Assembly: GCF_004959775.1 (NCBI RefSeq)
Contig: NZ_SJZG01000004.1
Coordinates: 1 to 64,000, forward strand
From: Agromyces sp. H66
GTDB lineage: Bacteria > Actinomycetota > Actinomycetes > Actinomycetales > Microbacteriaceae
Reading direction: 5' to 3'
Length of the DNA stretch: 64,000 bases
Shown piece after piece: positions 1 to 9,174 of this stretch. Under the pieces are notes generated by a model that saw only the letters and a list, made by a program, of their open reading frames with translations, did no database searches and was not told the origin of the DNA. The first letter of the stretch is position 1. The number at the start of each line of letters is the position of its first letter. A program made the translations under genes and the position numbers.

Positions 1-125
1 AACAGACGGAAACCCACAACACAACACAGAACACACCCCCACCCCCACCAACCCCTGGTTGGTGCCGGGGCCTGGGGTTCCGAGACCACCACACCACCCA
101 CAACCGGGTCGGTGCTGGTACCAGG
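1..125 (+). other. 23S-5S rRNA internal transcribed spacer (3' part)
   Basis: Sequence immediately 5' of the 5S rRNA gene with no open reading frame of its own. It is CA-rich at first and carries a small perfect hairpin at 47-63 (7-bp stem ACCAACC/GGTTGGT, 3-nt loop). Its position before 5S implies it is the 23S-5S spacer of an rrn operon whose 16S and 23S genes lie outside the window. That is inferred from the 5S alone. Confidence 0.6.
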
Positions 126-242
126 GTTTCGGCGGCCATAGCGCGAGGGAAACGCCCGGACACATTCCGAACCCGGAAGCTAAGACTCGCAGCGCCGATG
201 GTACTGCAGGGGCGACCCTGTGGGAGAGTAGGACACCGCCGG
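126..242 (+). rRNA. rrf: 5S ribosomal RNA
   Basis: About 117 nt beginning GTTTCGGCGGCCATAGCG. It contains the universal 5S core CCCGGACACATTCCGAACCC, the AAGCTAAG loop, and the closing part GGGAGAGTAGGACACCGCC. The 5' and 3' ends can pair as helix I. A strong hairpin terminator follows within 15 nt, so this is the distal gene of an rRNA operon. Ends are good to a few bases. Confidence 0.95.
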
Positions 243-255
243 ACATTCTTTCGAA

Positions 256-290
256 GAGAGCCGCCCAATGTTGGGCGGCTCTCTTTGGTT
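256..290 (+). terminator. rRNA operon intrinsic terminator
   Basis: Perfect 13-bp stem (256-268 with 271-283; arms GAGAGCCGCCCAA and TTGGGCGGCTCTC) with a 2-nt loop, followed by a T-rich run. Placed directly after 5S rRNA, it should end the rrn transcript. Confidence 0.9.
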
Positions 291-340
291 TAAGCGCGGC
301 GTAGGGTGTCAATCCCGCGATCATCCTGGGCATCCGCCCG

Positions 341-346
341 TACGCT
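341..346 (+). promoter_or_regulatory. -10 hexamer TACGCT of a leaderless promoter
   Basis: TACGCT lies 6 nt before the ATG at 353. This would place the transcription start at or next to the A of the start codon. There is no Shine-Dalgarno sequence. The same arrangement recurs across the window. Confidence 0.55.
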
Positions 347-352
347 GAAAGC

Positions 353-2230
353 ATGCCGAACCGCCTGAAGGACGCGCTGAGTCCGTACCTCCGCGCCCAC
401 GCGGACAATCCCGTGGACTGGTTCCCCTGGGGGGAGGCGGCGTTCGCGGAGGCCCGCCGACGAGACGTGCCCGTGCTCGTGTCGATCGGCTACGCCACGT
501 GCCACTGGTGCCACGTCATGGCACGTGAGAGCTTCGGCGATCCGGCGATCGCGCGCCTCATGAACGAGCGCTTCGTCGCCGTCAAGGTCGACCGCGAGGA
601 GCACCCTGAGGTGGATGCGAGCTACCTCGCTGCGGCATCCGCGTTCACGCGCGAGCTCGGGTGGCCGCTCACGGTGTTCGCCACGCCCCTTGGCCGCGCG
701 TTCTACGCCGGCACCTACTTCCCGCCCCGTGCCGTCCACGGGATGCCGGCCTTCGCCGAGGTGCTCGCCGCGGTGGACGAGGCGTGGCGAGAGCGGCGCA
801 ACGAACTCGACGAGACGGCGAACGCCGTCGCGGCGGCGCTCGACGCGGCATCCGAGGCCGACGCCGCCGGCGACCTGCCCGATCGCGCCCGCCTCGAGTC
901 CGCCGCCGCCGTGCTCGCGGCCGACGAGGACCGACTGCACGGTGGATTCGGTCGCGCGCCCAAGTTCCCGGTCGCACCGGTGCTGGAGTTCCTGGCCGTG
1001 TCGGGACCCGACGGGCGGGCCCTCGCGGCCCGGACGCTCAAGCTCATGGGAGCCTCCCCGCTCCGCGATCCCGTCGAGGGCGGCTTCTTCCGGTACGCGA
1101 CCCGCGCCGACTGGAGCGCGCCGCACTACGAGCGCATGCTCACCGACAACGCGCTGCTCCTCGGCGTCGCGGCGGAGCTCGGTCGCGGCGACGCGGCGCC
1201 TGGATTCGTGGGGTCGCTCGCCGCCGGCATCATCGAGTTCCTCACCACTCGTATGCAGCTCGCGTCGGGCGGGTTCGCGAGCGCCCAGGACTCCGAGAGC
1301 ATCATCGACGGCGAGCGCAGCGAGGGCGGCTACTACCGCCGGGATGCCGCGGGCCGAGCCGGTCTCGAACCACCCGCCCTCGACACGAAGGTCCTGACCG
1401 GCTGGAATGGGCTCGCGATCGCCGCGCTCGCCCGCGCGGGCTTCGTGTTCGGCCGTCCCGACGCGCTGGCGGCGGCGCGACGGGCAGCGGACTACCTGCT
1501 CGACCACCATCGGCGCGAGGACGGCTCGCTCGTGCGCGCATCGCTCGACGGCACGCTGTCGCCCGCGACCGCGACGCTCGAGGACTCGGGCATGCTCGCG
1601 GGCGGCCTGCTCGAGCTGACCGCAGCCACGGGCGACGTCCGGTACGCGAGCGCGGCCCGCGAACTGATCGAACGGGCGGCGGCCGCGGCGCCGGCAGGTG
1701 CGGCGGTTCCCTTCGCCGCACCTGCGGGCGGCGACCCGGTGCTCGTCGCACGCGGTCTGGCGCTGCCGCCGGATCCGGCCGAGGGGGCGGCGCCGTCGGG
1801 CATCACGGCGTGCGCCGATGCCGCATGGCGGCTGTACGCGCTCGGTGCGGGGGACCGGTACCTCGAGCTCGCCGAGCGCGCGATGCGGTCCGTCGCCGGC
1901 ACGGCCGTCGAGCGGCCCATCGCGTTCGGCGGGGCGCTCGCCGTCATGGCACGTCTCGCGGCGCCCCTCGTGCAGCTCGTCACCGTCGTTCCCGACGACC
2001 GCGCCGAGGAGGGCGTCGAGCCGTCGGAGGCGCTGCTCGACGCGACGCGTCGGCACGAGGCATCCGTCGCCACCATCGTCACCGAGTCGCAGGCGCGGGA
2101 ACTCGCCGCGGCGGGGTTCGAGTTGTTCCAGGGACGAACCGCGTCGGACCGACGGCCGACCGCCTACCGGTGCCGCGCGTTCGTGTGCGCACTTCCCGTG
2201 CACGGCGCCGACGACCTCGCCGAACCGTGA
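353..2230 (+). CDS. thioredoxin-like DUF255 (YyaL/SSP411-type) protein
   Basis: A 625-residue protein of the YyaL / spermatogenesis-associated-protein-20 family. An N-terminal thioredoxin-fold domain (about residues 1-165) carries the family signature CHWCHVM, with the CxxC pair at C50 and C53. The rest is an alpha/alpha-toroid, glycosidase-like domain, seen in [12 protein letters not shown] and the [11 protein letters not shown] stretch. Homologues are usually near 650-690 residues, so the C-terminus is slightly short. The molecular role is not established; a redox or protein-quality function is usually proposed. The start ATG has no ribosome site but follows TACGCT by 6 nt, fitting a leaderless message. 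It stands alone after the rRNA terminator and is followed 28 nt later by a membrane-protein gene. Confidence 0.9.
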   Translation: MPNRLKDALSPYLRAHADNPVDWFPWGEAAFAEARRRDVPVLVSIGYATCHWCHVMARESFGDPAIARLMNERFVAVKVDREEHPEVDASYLAAASAFTRELGWPLTVFATPLGRAFYAGTYFPPRAVHGMPAFAEVLAAVDEAWRERRNELDETANAVAAALDAASEADAAGDLPDRARLESAAAVLAADEDRLHGGFGRAPKFPVAPVLEFLAVSGPDGRALAARTLKLMGASPLRDPVEGGFFRYATRADWSAPHYERMLTDNALLLGVAAELGRGDAAPGFVGSLAAGIIEFLTTRMQLASGGFASAQDSESIIDGERSEGGYYRRDAAGRAGLEPPALDTKVLTGWNGLAIAALARAGFVFGRPDALAAARRAADYLLDHHRREDGSLVRASLDGTLSPATATLEDSGMLAGGLLELTAATGDVRYASAARELIERAAAAAPAGAAVPFAAPAGGDPVLVARGLALPPDPAEGAAPSGITACADAAWRLYALGAGDRYLELAERAMRSVAGTAVERPIAFGGALAVMARLAAPLVQLVTVVPDDRAEEGVEPSEALLDATRRHEASVATIVTESQARELAAAGFELFQGRTASDRRPTAYRCRAFVCALPVHGADDLAEP

Positions 2231-2246
2231 GCTCGCCGCCGATCCG

Positions 2247-2252
2247 TACGAT
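2247..2252 (+). promoter_or_regulatory. -10 hexamer TACGAT of a leaderless promoter
   Basis: TACGAT is separated from the ATG at 2259 by 6 nt (GGTCGC). It supports 2259 over the in-frame ATG at 2283. Confidence 0.5.
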
Positions 2253-2258
2253 GGTCGC

Positions 2259-2705
2259 ATGAGCGAACGCCGTGCAAGCGACATGAACGTGATCGTCGGT
2301 GCGCTGGTGGTCGACGCCGTGCTCGTCGTCGTGTTCGCGATCGTGGGACGGGCGAGCCATGCCGAGGGGCTGACGCTCGCCGGGGTCTGGGGCACGGCCT
2401 GGCCGTTCCTCGCCGGGCTCGCGGCCGGCTGGGTCGCGGCGCGGGCGTGGCGGCATCCACTCTCCGCCTGGCCCACCGGTGTCGTGATCTGGGCGGCCGT
2501 GCTCGCGTTCGGGATGCTGCTTCGCCTGCTGAGCGGGCAGGGCACCGCGCTCGCGTTCGTCGTGGTGGCGGCCCTGACGCTCGCGCTGTTCCTCGTCGGC
2601 TGGCGGGCCGGGGCGTGGCTCGTGACGCGTCGGCGCGGAACGCCACGTCAGCGCGTCACGACGCCGACGGGATCCGGTCGAGCAACGACCACACCGCCGA
2701 GCTGA
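2259..2705 (+). CDS. DUF3054-type integral membrane protein
   Basis: 148 residues, almost entirely hydrophobic, with four predicted membrane spans (approximately 9-28, 40-60, 68-88 and 93-115) and a basic cytoplasmic tail. The spacing of spans and the WRHPLSAWPTG loop match actinobacterial DUF3054 proteins, whose function is unknown. The 3' end overlaps the convergent small gene on the minus strand by 50 nt. An alternative start is the ATG at 2283. Confidence 0.75.
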   Translation: MSERRASDMNVIVGALVVDAVLVVVFAIVGRASHAEGLTLAGVWGTAWPFLAGLAAGWVAARAWRHPLSAWPTGVVIWAAVLAFGMLLRLLSGQGTALAFVVVAALTLALFLVGWRAGAWLVTRRRGTPRQRVTTPTGSGRATTTPPS

Positions 2706-2988
2706 GGTCGGGATGGTCGAGCGCGATCTCGCGCAGCAGTCCGTACTCGAAGCGCGCGGCGTCGCCACGGCGCGCCGTCGGGTGGTAGGCCCTGGCCCGC
2801 GCGATACTCCAGCGCTCGGAGTGCAGGCGCTCCTCGCGGAGGGTGGCGACGACCTGTTCGTCGACCGAGGGCAACTCGGGAAGGAAGACCCACGGGTCCT
2901 CACCGAGTCGGCAGCGCAGCTCGATGAGCGCGGCGAGCTCGTCGCGTGCGTCCTGTCGCAGGCGCTCGAGCGTCGGTGCGTCGGCCAT
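2656..2988 (-). CDS. conserved hypothetical protein, 110 aa
   Basis: Soluble, charged, mostly helical protein rich in Arg, Glu and Leu. No domain was recognised. The start ATG at 2988 is chosen because a good ribosome site (GGGAGG) precedes it by 6 nt on the minus strand. Longer upstream codons in this frame look like non-coding sequence. The stop codon lies inside the 3' end of the DUF3054 gene, giving a 50-nt tail-to-tail overlap. Confidence 0.6.
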   Translation of the reverse strand: MADAPTLERLRQDARDELAALIELRCRLGEDPWVFLPELPSVDEQVVATLREERLHSERWSIARARAYHPTARRGDAARFEYGLLREIALDHPDLSSAVWSLLDRIPSAS

Positions 2989-3165
2989 CCGCGACCTCCC
3001 CTCGCTGTTCCTCGATCCTAAATCAACGCTACGTGGACCGTATGACGACGGGGTTACGCTCCGTGGCGGGAAGTAGACGGAAGATGACGCGCATGTGACG
3101 ATGCGACGGCCAGTCCGCCGGGACGGAACTGCTTGACTGGACCGAATTCGGCGAGAGGAGCGGAT

Positions 3166-3750
3166 GTGTCGGAAGAGGTGCTCATCCTGCACGGGTGGCA
3201 GAACCGCCGGCCGGAGGGCCACTGGCAGCGCTGGCTGGCGGACCGGCTCGAGGCGCAGGGATGGCGGGTGCGCTACCCGCAACTGCCCGAGCCCGATGCC
3301 CCGGTGCTCGACGACTGGCTCGCGGCGCTCGACGCCGAACTGTCCGGCACCGAGCCCGCCCGGCTCACGGTCGTCGCCCACAGCCTCGGCAGCATGCTCT
3401 GGATGGCGTACGCCGCCCGTCGCGCGGAGGCGGGCGCCGACGGTGTCGTGGCGCGCCGCATCGTGCTGGTCTCACCGGCCGCGCCCGACGTGTTGCGCGG
3501 CATCCCCGAGATCGCCGAGTTCGCGCCGGTGCAGGACGGCGACGCGGCACGGCGCGCGCTCACGGCGTCGGCCGTCGAACGTCCCGTGATCGTCGCGAGC
3601 GATGCGGACCCGTACTGCCCCGAGGGCACCGACGTTCGCTACGCGATCCCCCTCGGCGTCGACTTCGTGCAGGTGCCGGGCGGCGGTCACCTCACACCCG
3701 ACGACGGGTACGGCCCGTTCCCGCTCGTGTACGACGTCGTCACGAGGTAG
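3166..3750 (+). CDS. RBBP9/YdeN-family serine hydrolase
   Basis: 194-residue small alpha/beta hydrolase. It opens with the beta-strand/oxyanion segment VLILHGWQ and has the nucleophile in AHSLGS (Ser73). It has the acid in ASDADPYCP and the catalytic His in PGGGHLTPDDGYGPFP, all typical of the RBBP9 / YdeN group. The substrate is unknown for most members. Start GTG 3166 is chosen because GAGAGGAG lies 5 nt upstream; the in-frame ATG at 3133 lacks a ribosome site. It appears monocistronic, followed by a methyltransferase gene on the same strand. Confidence 0.85.
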   Translation: MSEEVLILHGWQNRRPEGHWQRWLADRLEAQGWRVRYPQLPEPDAPVLDDWLAALDAELSGTEPARLTVVAHSLGSMLWMAYAARRAEAGADGVVARRIVLVSPAAPDVLRGIPEIAEFAPVQDGDAARRALTASAVERPVIVASDADPYCPEGTDVRYAIPLGVDFVQVPGGGHLTPDDGYGPFPLVYDVVTR

Positions 3751-3806
3751 CCGCCGCAGCGGCCGGCGCGACGGTGCGGCCGGCGCCCCTGCGGTTGAAT
3801 GGTCCG

Positions 3807-5411
3807 GTGGACGACGTACCAGACCCGGCCGCGGAGCGCCGGCCGAGCCCCGAACTGCTCACGCGCCTGCGCGCCGACCTCGAGGCGGCGCGGTACACGG
3901 TCGACGCGCTCGAGGCGCTCTGGGGCGCGGATGCCGCGGCCGCGCTGCATCGCGGCGAACGCGTGCCGGCGCGCCGCGTGCTCGACGCCCGACGCGCGGG
4001 CCACGGGACATCCGCGGGCCTGGCGACGCTCGCGGAGCTGTTCGTGCTCGGACTGCCGGTGCCCGTCGAGGACGCCGCGGCCGCGCTGCCGTCGCTCGGC
4101 CTCGCGGGTGCGGCCGAACTGGGCCTCGTGGCGGACGATGCGGGCGGACCCTTCGTGCGCGCCGGACTCGACCTGCGGCCGTACGCCTTCGCCGACGCCC
4201 ACGGCGAGGGGCACTGGTGGATCGTCTCCGACCTCGGCGAACTCGCCCTCGGCGGCCCGCTCGGCGAACAGCACGTGCTCGGCGTCGGGGGCGCGTCGAT
4301 GACCCTGTCGGGGCTCATGCTGCCGACTCCGGCGGGGCGCGTGCTCGATCTCGGCACGGGCTGCGGCATCCAGGCGATGCACGCGTCGCGCTTCGCGACG
4401 CGCGTGGTCGCCACCGACATCTCGGCCCGGGCGCTCGGGCTCGCTCGCGTCAACGTCGGGCTCAACGGCATCGAGGGCGTCGAGTTCCGGCTCGGCAGCC
4501 TCTTCGAGCCGGTCGTGGGCGAGCGGTTCGATCGCATCGTGTCGAATCCGCCGTTCGTGATCACGCCGCGCGTGGCGGGCGTGCCCGAGTACGAGTACCG
4601 AGACGGCGGCCTCGTCGGCGACGCGATCGTCGAGCAGGTGATGCGCGGTGCCGCCGGTCACCTGACCGGGGGCGGCGTGGCGCAGCTCCTCGGCAACTGG
4701 GAGGTCCGCGACGACGGCGACGCGTTCGAGCGGCTGCGCGACTGGGCCGGCGAACTCGAGTACTGGATCGTCGAACGCGAGGTGCAGCGCGTCACCGAGT
4801 ACGCCGAGACGTGGATCCGCGACGGCGGCACGCGGCCGGGAACCGCCGAGTTCGATCGGCTCTACGACGCCTGGCTCGACGACTTCGAGCGTCGCGGGGT
4901 GCGCGAGATCGGGTTCGGGTACGTGCTGCTGCGACGTCCGGATGCCGCGAGCCCGCCTCTGCCGGCGGCCGCCCGCGGTGGCCGCCCCGCACGCCTGGCC
5001 CGGATCGAGCGGTTGCACGGGCCGCTCGGCGCGAGCCCCGGCGGCCTCGGCGTGCACCTCGCCGAGTGCCTCGCCGCGCACGACCGGCAGTCGTCGCTCG
5101 ACGACCGCGCCCTGTCGGACGCCCGGCTCACGGTCGCCGGCGACGTCACCGAGGAACGCCACCACTGGCCGGGCGACGAACATCCGACGGCGATGCTCCT
5201 GCGGCAGGGCGGGGGGTTCGGGCGGGTGGTCGAGCTCGACACGGGGCTGGCCGCGTTGGTCGGCGCGTGCGACGGCGAACTCAGCGTGGGCGCCGTCATC
5301 GCGGCCATCGCCCAACTCCTCGAGGTCGACGAGACGGCGCTGGCGGCCGACCTGCTTCCCGCGGTGCGCGCCCTCATCGACGACGGGATGCTGCTCCTGC
5401 CCGCCGAGTGA
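3807..5411 (+). CDS. class I SAM-dependent methyltransferase with winged N-terminal and extra C-terminal domain
   Basis: 534 residues. Residues 1-165 form an alpha-helical, winged-helix-like domain; 165-330 are a methyltransferase of the HemK/RsmC type. SAM motif I is VLDLGTGCGIQAM (about 179-191) and the substrate motif is SNPPF (246-250), as in enzymes methylating an amide or exocyclic amino nitrogen. About 150 C-terminal residues form a further domain resembling those in actinobacterial DUF7059/DUF7782 proteins. The natural substrate is unknown. Start GTG 3807 is selected because TTGAAT precedes it by exactly 6 nt, the leaderless spacing seen elsewhere here. A TTG at 3795 is the alternative. 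Confidence 0.8.
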   Translation: MDDVPDPAAERRPSPELLTRLRADLEAARYTVDALEALWGADAAAALHRGERVPARRVLDARRAGHGTSAGLATLAELFVLGLPVPVEDAAAALPSLGLAGAAELGLVADDAGGPFVRAGLDLRPYAFADAHGEGHWWIVSDLGELALGGPLGEQHVLGVGGASMTLSGLMLPTPAGRVLDLGTGCGIQAMHASRFATRVVATDISARALGLARVNVGLNGIEGVEFRLGSLFEPVVGERFDRIVSNPPFVITPRVAGVPEYEYRDGGLVGDAIVEQVMRGAAGHLTGGGVAQLLGNWEVRDDGDAFERLRDWAGELEYWIVEREVQRVTEYAETWIRDGGTRPGTAEFDRLYDAWLDDFERRGVREIGFGYVLLRRPDAASPPLPAAARGGRPARLARIERLHGPLGASPGGLGVHLAECLAAHDRQSSLDDRALSDARLTVAGDVTEERHHWPGDEHPTAMLLRQGGGFGRVVELDTGLAALVGACDGELSVGAVIAAIAQLLEVDETALAADLLPAVRALIDDGMLLLPAE

Positions 5412-5454
5412 GGGACACGCCGACCGCCGAACGGCGGCTCGGGGCATCCGCCGC

Positions 5455-5880
5455 TCAGACGGTGCCGGCAGGCGGCCAGGCGCCGATGATGAGTGCCATG
5501 ACCACCGCGGTCACGAGCTCGTGCCCGATGTTCACGATCGTGAGCCCGGCCGGCCGGCCCTCGAACGCGTCGTGCGTGATGAATCGCGCCGCGGTGAAGC
5601 CGGCCCACAGCATGACGCCCGTGAGGAGCGCGAGGAGCAGGTAGCTGCCGCCGAACGCCAGCCAAGTCACCTGCGTCGCGAGCGCGAGCACCCACGCCGA
5701 GATGAAGCTCACGATGACGGTCGTCACGATCGGCGCCACCGCGCTGCGATCGCCGACGTCGACGCGGGCGACCCGCATCCAATAGTTTCCGAACACCCGC
5801 GGCGTGTACCAGATCGATCCGATGATCATGGTCGAGACCGTGGCGATCGCCACGGCCCAGTAGTTCACGTCGATGAGCAT
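5455..5880 (-). CDS. DUF1761 membrane protein
   Basis: 141 residues with four hydrophobic spans (about 5-24, 50-72, 78-97 and 118-136). The N-terminal signature NYWAVAIATVSTMIIGSIWYTPRVFG, split here by position as residues 6-30, is typical of DUF1761 (YlaH-like) proteins: a Trp-Tyr-Thr-Pro segment then FGNYWM. Function is unknown. The start at 5880 follows the purine-rich GAGGGGGAGG on the minus strand. Transcribed convergently with the upstream methyltransferase gene, whose stop is 43 nt away. Confidence 0.8.
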   Translation of the reverse strand: MLIDVNYWAVAIATVSTMIIGSIWYTPRVFGNYWMRVARVDVGDRSAVAPIVTTVIVSFISAWVLALATQVTWLAFGGSYLLLALLTGVMLWAGFTAARFITHDAFEGRPAGLTIVNIGHELVTAVVMALIIGAWPPAGTV

Positions 5881-6021
5881 GCCGGTGCCTCCCCCTCGCG
5901 GACCTGCCGCGCATGCCCGGAGTCTAGCGTCGAGCCCTCCTCGAGGCCGGGAGCGCCACGACTCGGCGATCACCGAGCCTGCGGCGGTAGTCTCGTGGTC
6001 GCACACCCCGAAAGCGAGCCC

Positions 6022-6954
6022 ATGCCCGAAAGTCCGCTCTCCGACTCACCGTACGAGGTGCTGGGCGTCCGCGCCGACGCGGATGCCGCAGCGCTCCGCC
6101 TCGCGTACCGCCGGGCGCTGCGCAACGCCCACCCCGACACCGGCGGCGATCCGGCCGCATTCCACGCCGTCCAGCGGGCGTGGGAACTCGTCGGCACGCC
6201 CGAGGCGAGGGCGGCGTTCGACCGAGGGGCTGCCGGCGCGACCCCATCGCCGACACGGGAGGCCTGGGCCCCGGCGGCACCGCGACGCCCACGCGACTCG
6301 CGGCCGCTCGCTCGCTCCTACGGGCATCCGGGCGGGTTGACGCGGCAACTGTACCTCGACCGCATCCGCGAGTGGGTGGGCCGCGGCGTGACCGTGCCCG
6401 ACCCCTACGATCCCGCGCTCGTGCGCAGCGCGCCCCGCGACATCCGCCACATCCTCGCCGATGCGCTCGCCGAGGAGGCGACCGCGCGGTCGCTCTCGAC
6501 GCTCGGCATCGCCTACACCGTGTGGCACGACGTGGCGACGGATGTCGCGGGCCCTGGCCTGCCGCCCAAGCTCGACCATCTCGTGCTCGGCCCCACAGGA
6601 CTGTTCGCCATCCAGTCCGAGGACTGGGGCGCGCCGGTCGCGCTCAAGCGCGGGGAGCTCGTCGGCGATGCGATCGGCGGTGAACGACCGTTCCGCGCCC
6701 TCGCCGCGCGGGCCAAGGCCATCGGCCGGGCCGCCCGCGTGAAGCCGACGGCGCTCGTCATCGTCGTGCCCGACGACCACGCGGCCGAGCCGCTCTCGCT
6801 CGGCGGCAGCATCCGCGGCGCCGTCGTGGCCCTCGTGCGCAGCTCACGACTTGCGAGCGCCGTGCGTGAGGGGATCCCGGGATCGGCGCACCTCGGCGGG
6901 ACCGAGGTCATGGAGGTGCGTTCGCGCCTGCAGGCGGTGGTCCGGTTCGCGTAG
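6022..6954 (+). CDS. J-domain protein with C-terminal NERD/nuclease-like domain
   Basis: 310 residues. Residues 8-60 are a J domain: SPYEVLGV, then a helix with basic residues, the essential HPD loop at 37-39 (AHPDTGGD), then FHAVQRAWELV. A flexible Pro/Arg-rich linker (70-100) leads to a second domain from about 150. Its elements (GIAYTVWHDV, LDHLVLGPTGLFAIQSEDWGAP) resemble NERD domains, where conserved D..(E/Q) and a Gly-Leu-Phe strand line a PD-(D/E)XK-like fold. J domains stimulate Hsp70 ATPase; the combination suggests a DnaK co-factor with a nucleic-acid-associated module, which is inference. A TAGTCT -10 at 5988 would give a leader of about 20 nt. Confidence 0.8.
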   Translation: MPESPLSDSPYEVLGVRADADAAALRLAYRRALRNAHPDTGGDPAAFHAVQRAWELVGTPEARAAFDRGAAGATPSPTREAWAPAAPRRPRDSRPLARSYGHPGGLTRQLYLDRIREWVGRGVTVPDPYDPALVRSAPRDIRHILADALAEEATARSLSTLGIAYTVWHDVATDVAGPGLPPKLDHLVLGPTGLFAIQSEDWGAPVALKRGELVGDAIGGERPFRALAARAKAIGRAARVKPTALVIVVPDDHAAEPLSLGGSIRGAVVALVRSSRLASAVREGIPGSAHLGGTEVMEVRSRLQAVVRFA

Positions 6955-6982
6955 CCGCGGCATCCGGGTGTTGGATGGAGGG

Positions 6983-8257
6983 GTGCCTGAGCTGGATCGT
7001 GACGCCCATATCGCCGACTTCGCCGACTTCATCCGGGAATCGCCCTCGTCGTACCACGCCGCCGCCACGGTCGCCGCGCGCCTCGAGGCCGACGGGTTCG
7101 AGCGGCTCGACGAGCGCGACGAATGGCCGACGACCGGCGGCAGGCGCGTCGTCGTGCGCGACGGCGCCGTCATCGCGTGGGTGCAGCCCGATGCCGCGAC
7201 CGCCACGACGCCGTTCCGGATCCTCGGCGCGCACACCGACTCGCCGTCGTTCAAGCTGAAGCCCGGACCGTCGCCGACCGCCGAGGGCCTCCTGCAGGCG
7301 GGCGTGGAGGTGTACGGGGGGCCGCTCCTGAACTCGTGGCTCGACCGCGAGCTCGAACTCGCGGGGCGTCTCGTCACGCACGACGGCTCGGAGCACCTCG
7401 TGCGCTCGGGGCCGTTCCTGCGCATCCCCCAGTTGGCGATCCACCTCGACCGCGACGTGAGCAAGGGGCTCACGCTCGACAAGCAGCGCCACCTGCAGCC
7501 CGTGTGGGGTGCGGCGGCCGCGGGCGACCTGCTCGCGCACCTCGCCGGCGTCGCGGGCGTCGAGCTCGGCGACATCGGCGGACACGACCTGCTCGTCGCC
7601 GACACGCAGGCCCCCGAGCGGTTCGGACTCGACGACGCGTTCTTCGCCGCGGGCCGCATGGACAACCTCACGTCTGTGTTCGCCGGCCTCGTCGGACTGC
7701 TCGCCGCCCCCGCCGACACCGCGCATGTCAGCGTGCTCGCGGCGTTCGACCACGAGGAGCTCGGGTCGGAGTCGCGTTCGGGCGCGAGCGGGCCGTTCCT
7801 CGAGGACGTGCTCGTGCGCATCGGCGCGGGCCTGGGCGCCGACGCGACCGCACGCCGCCGCGCGTTCGCCGACTCGTGGCTGCTCTCCTCCGACGCGGGC
7901 CACGCGGTGCACCCAAACTATCCCGAGCGGCACGACCCCGGCAACCGCCCGCGGCTCGGCGGCGGACCGCTCCTGAAGCTCAACGCGAACCAGCGCTACG
8001 CGAGCGACGCCGTGGGTGCCGCGTTGTGGAGCCGGGTCTGCCGCCAGGCCGGTGTCGAGACGCAGCCGTTCGTGTCGAACAACTCGATCCCGTGCGGGTC
8101 GACCATCGGGCCGCTCAGCGCCACTCGACTCGGCATCCGCACGGTCGACGTCGGCACGCCGCTGCTGTCGATGCACTCGGCGCGGGAACTCGCGCACGTC
8201 GACGACCTCGTCGCGCTCGCCGCGGCGGTCACGGCGTTCTTCGCACCGGCGGACTGA
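6983..8257 (+). CDS. apeB: M18 family aminopeptidase
   Basis: 424 residues, the usual length for bacterial M18 (aspartyl/aminopeptidase I) enzymes that remove N-terminal residues from peptides in the cytosol. Metal and catalytic motifs are visible: GAHTDSPSFKLKP (His84, Asp86), AAFDHEELGSES, LSSDAGHAVHPN, and the C-terminal SMHSARE with the last metal-binding His. These fit a di-zinc, usually dodecameric enzyme. Start GTG 6983 is supported by TTGGAT ending 6 nt upstream (leaderless spacing) and by a partial GGAGGGG. GTG 6968 is an alternative that adds five residues. Confidence 0.92.
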   Translation: MPELDRDAHIADFADFIRESPSSYHAAATVAARLEADGFERLDERDEWPTTGGRRVVVRDGAVIAWVQPDAATATTPFRILGAHTDSPSFKLKPGPSPTAEGLLQAGVEVYGGPLLNSWLDRELELAGRLVTHDGSEHLVRSGPFLRIPQLAIHLDRDVSKGLTLDKQRHLQPVWGAAAAGDLLAHLAGVAGVELGDIGGHDLLVADTQAPERFGLDDAFFAAGRMDNLTSVFAGLVGLLAAPADTAHVSVLAAFDHEELGSESRSGASGPFLEDVLVRIGAGLGADATARRRAFADSWLLSSDAGHAVHPNYPERHDPGNRPRLGGGPLLKLNANQRYASDAVGAALWSRVCRQAGVETQPFVSNNSIPCGSTIGPLSATRLGIRTVDVGTPLLSMHSARELAHVDDLVALAAAVTAFFAPAD

Positions 8258-8347
8258 CGGCTCCAGCGCGGGACGCTGGCCGGATCTCGCGGCACGACGG
8301 CTCGATTTCACGGGACGCCGTCGACCCCTGGATGCGAGGGTGACCGT

Positions 8348-8860
8348 ATGAGCGACACCATCACGCACGCGGCATCCGACCTCTTCGAATCCGTCGCCAC
8401 GCAGGCCGACGCCATCGCCCACTTCCGCGGCCGACTCGCCGTCGAGGCCGATGTCTCGGATGTCGCGGCCGCGCTGGCCGAACCCGAGCCGGGTTTCGTG
8501 CTGGTCGACACGCGCAGCGACGAGTCGTGGGCGCAGGGCCACGTGCCGGGGGCGATGCACCTTCCCCGACGTCGGATCGCGTCCGAGGCCGCCGAGCGGA
8601 TTCCGGCCGGCACCCCGGTCGTCGTCTACTGCTGGGGGCCGGGTTGCAACGGCGCCACGCGCGCCGCCCTCGAGTTCGCCCTGCTCGGGTACCCGGTCAA
8701 GGAGATGATCGGCGGATTCGAGTACTGGGTGCGCGAGGGCTTCGCGTTCGACGGCGCCGACGGGCTCACGCAGCCGGCACCGGATGCGCTCACGAACGTC
8801 GCGCCGAGCGGGCCGGCCGGGGAGGCCGTCGTGAACCACGACATCACCTGCGCCTGCTGA
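8348..8860 (+). CDS. rhodanese-like sulfurtransferase
   Basis: 170 residues with a single rhodanese domain (about 30-145). The N-terminal strand FVLVDTRSDESWAQGHVPGAMHLP is present as VDTR plus GHVPGA. The active-site loop CNGATR at 100-105 (CxxxxR) has Cys100 as persulfide carrier. The C-terminus ends in CAC. It probably transfers sulfane sulfur to a thiol acceptor, but the acceptor is not evident. Start ATG has a modest GAGGG upstream. Monocistronic. Confidence 0.85.
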   Translation: MSDTITHAASDLFESVATQADAIAHFRGRLAVEADVSDVAAALAEPEPGFVLVDTRSDESWAQGHVPGAMHLPRRRIASEAAERIPAGTPVVVYCWGPGCNGATRAALEFALLGYPVKEMIGGFEYWVREGFAFDGADGLTQPAPDALTNVAPSGPAGEAVVNHDITCAC

Positions 8861-8890
8861 GCCACGGTCTGGGTGGGCGCCGGCTTCGTG

Positions 8891-9091
8891 TCAGCGCAGC
8901 GGACCCCGGCGCTGCTCCAGCCAGAGCGTGTGCTCTCGCAGGCCGTTGCGCACCGCGGCCTTGATGATGAGGTAGCCGATCCACAGGCTGAGTGCGAGGA
9001 TCGCGATGTACACGACGAAGCCGACGATGAGCCCGATGAGGCCCGCGGTGCCGATGAGGTCGTTGACGACGTTGGGGTCGGGGGTGTCCAT
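8891..9091 (-). CDS. small single-span membrane protein
   Basis: 66 residues with a polar N-terminus (MDTPDPNVVND), one or two hydrophobic spans (about 12-46), and an amphipathic basic tail ending in EQRRGPLR. Too short for a family call; similar small proteins are common next to actinobacterial transporters and enzymes. CAGTCT lies 6 nt before the ATG on the minus strand. It lies 83 nt downstream of sdaA on the same strand and could share its transcript. Confidence 0.55.
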   Translation of the reverse strand: MDTPDPNVVNDLIGTAGLIGLIVGFVVYIAILALSLWIGYLIIKAAVRNGLREHTLWLEQRRGPLR

Positions 9092-9174
9092 CAGCACAGA
9101 CTGGCAGACGCCGCGGGCGCCGCGCGAGGGTCCCGAACGGGGGACACGGTCGACCCCAGGGCCGACCACGCCGT

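Noticed and set aside
290..2545. 751-codon minus-strand open frame opposite the DUF255 and DUF3054 genes
   Set aside because: Composition typical of GC-driven antisense frames. The plus-strand genes have recognisable motifs and promoters.
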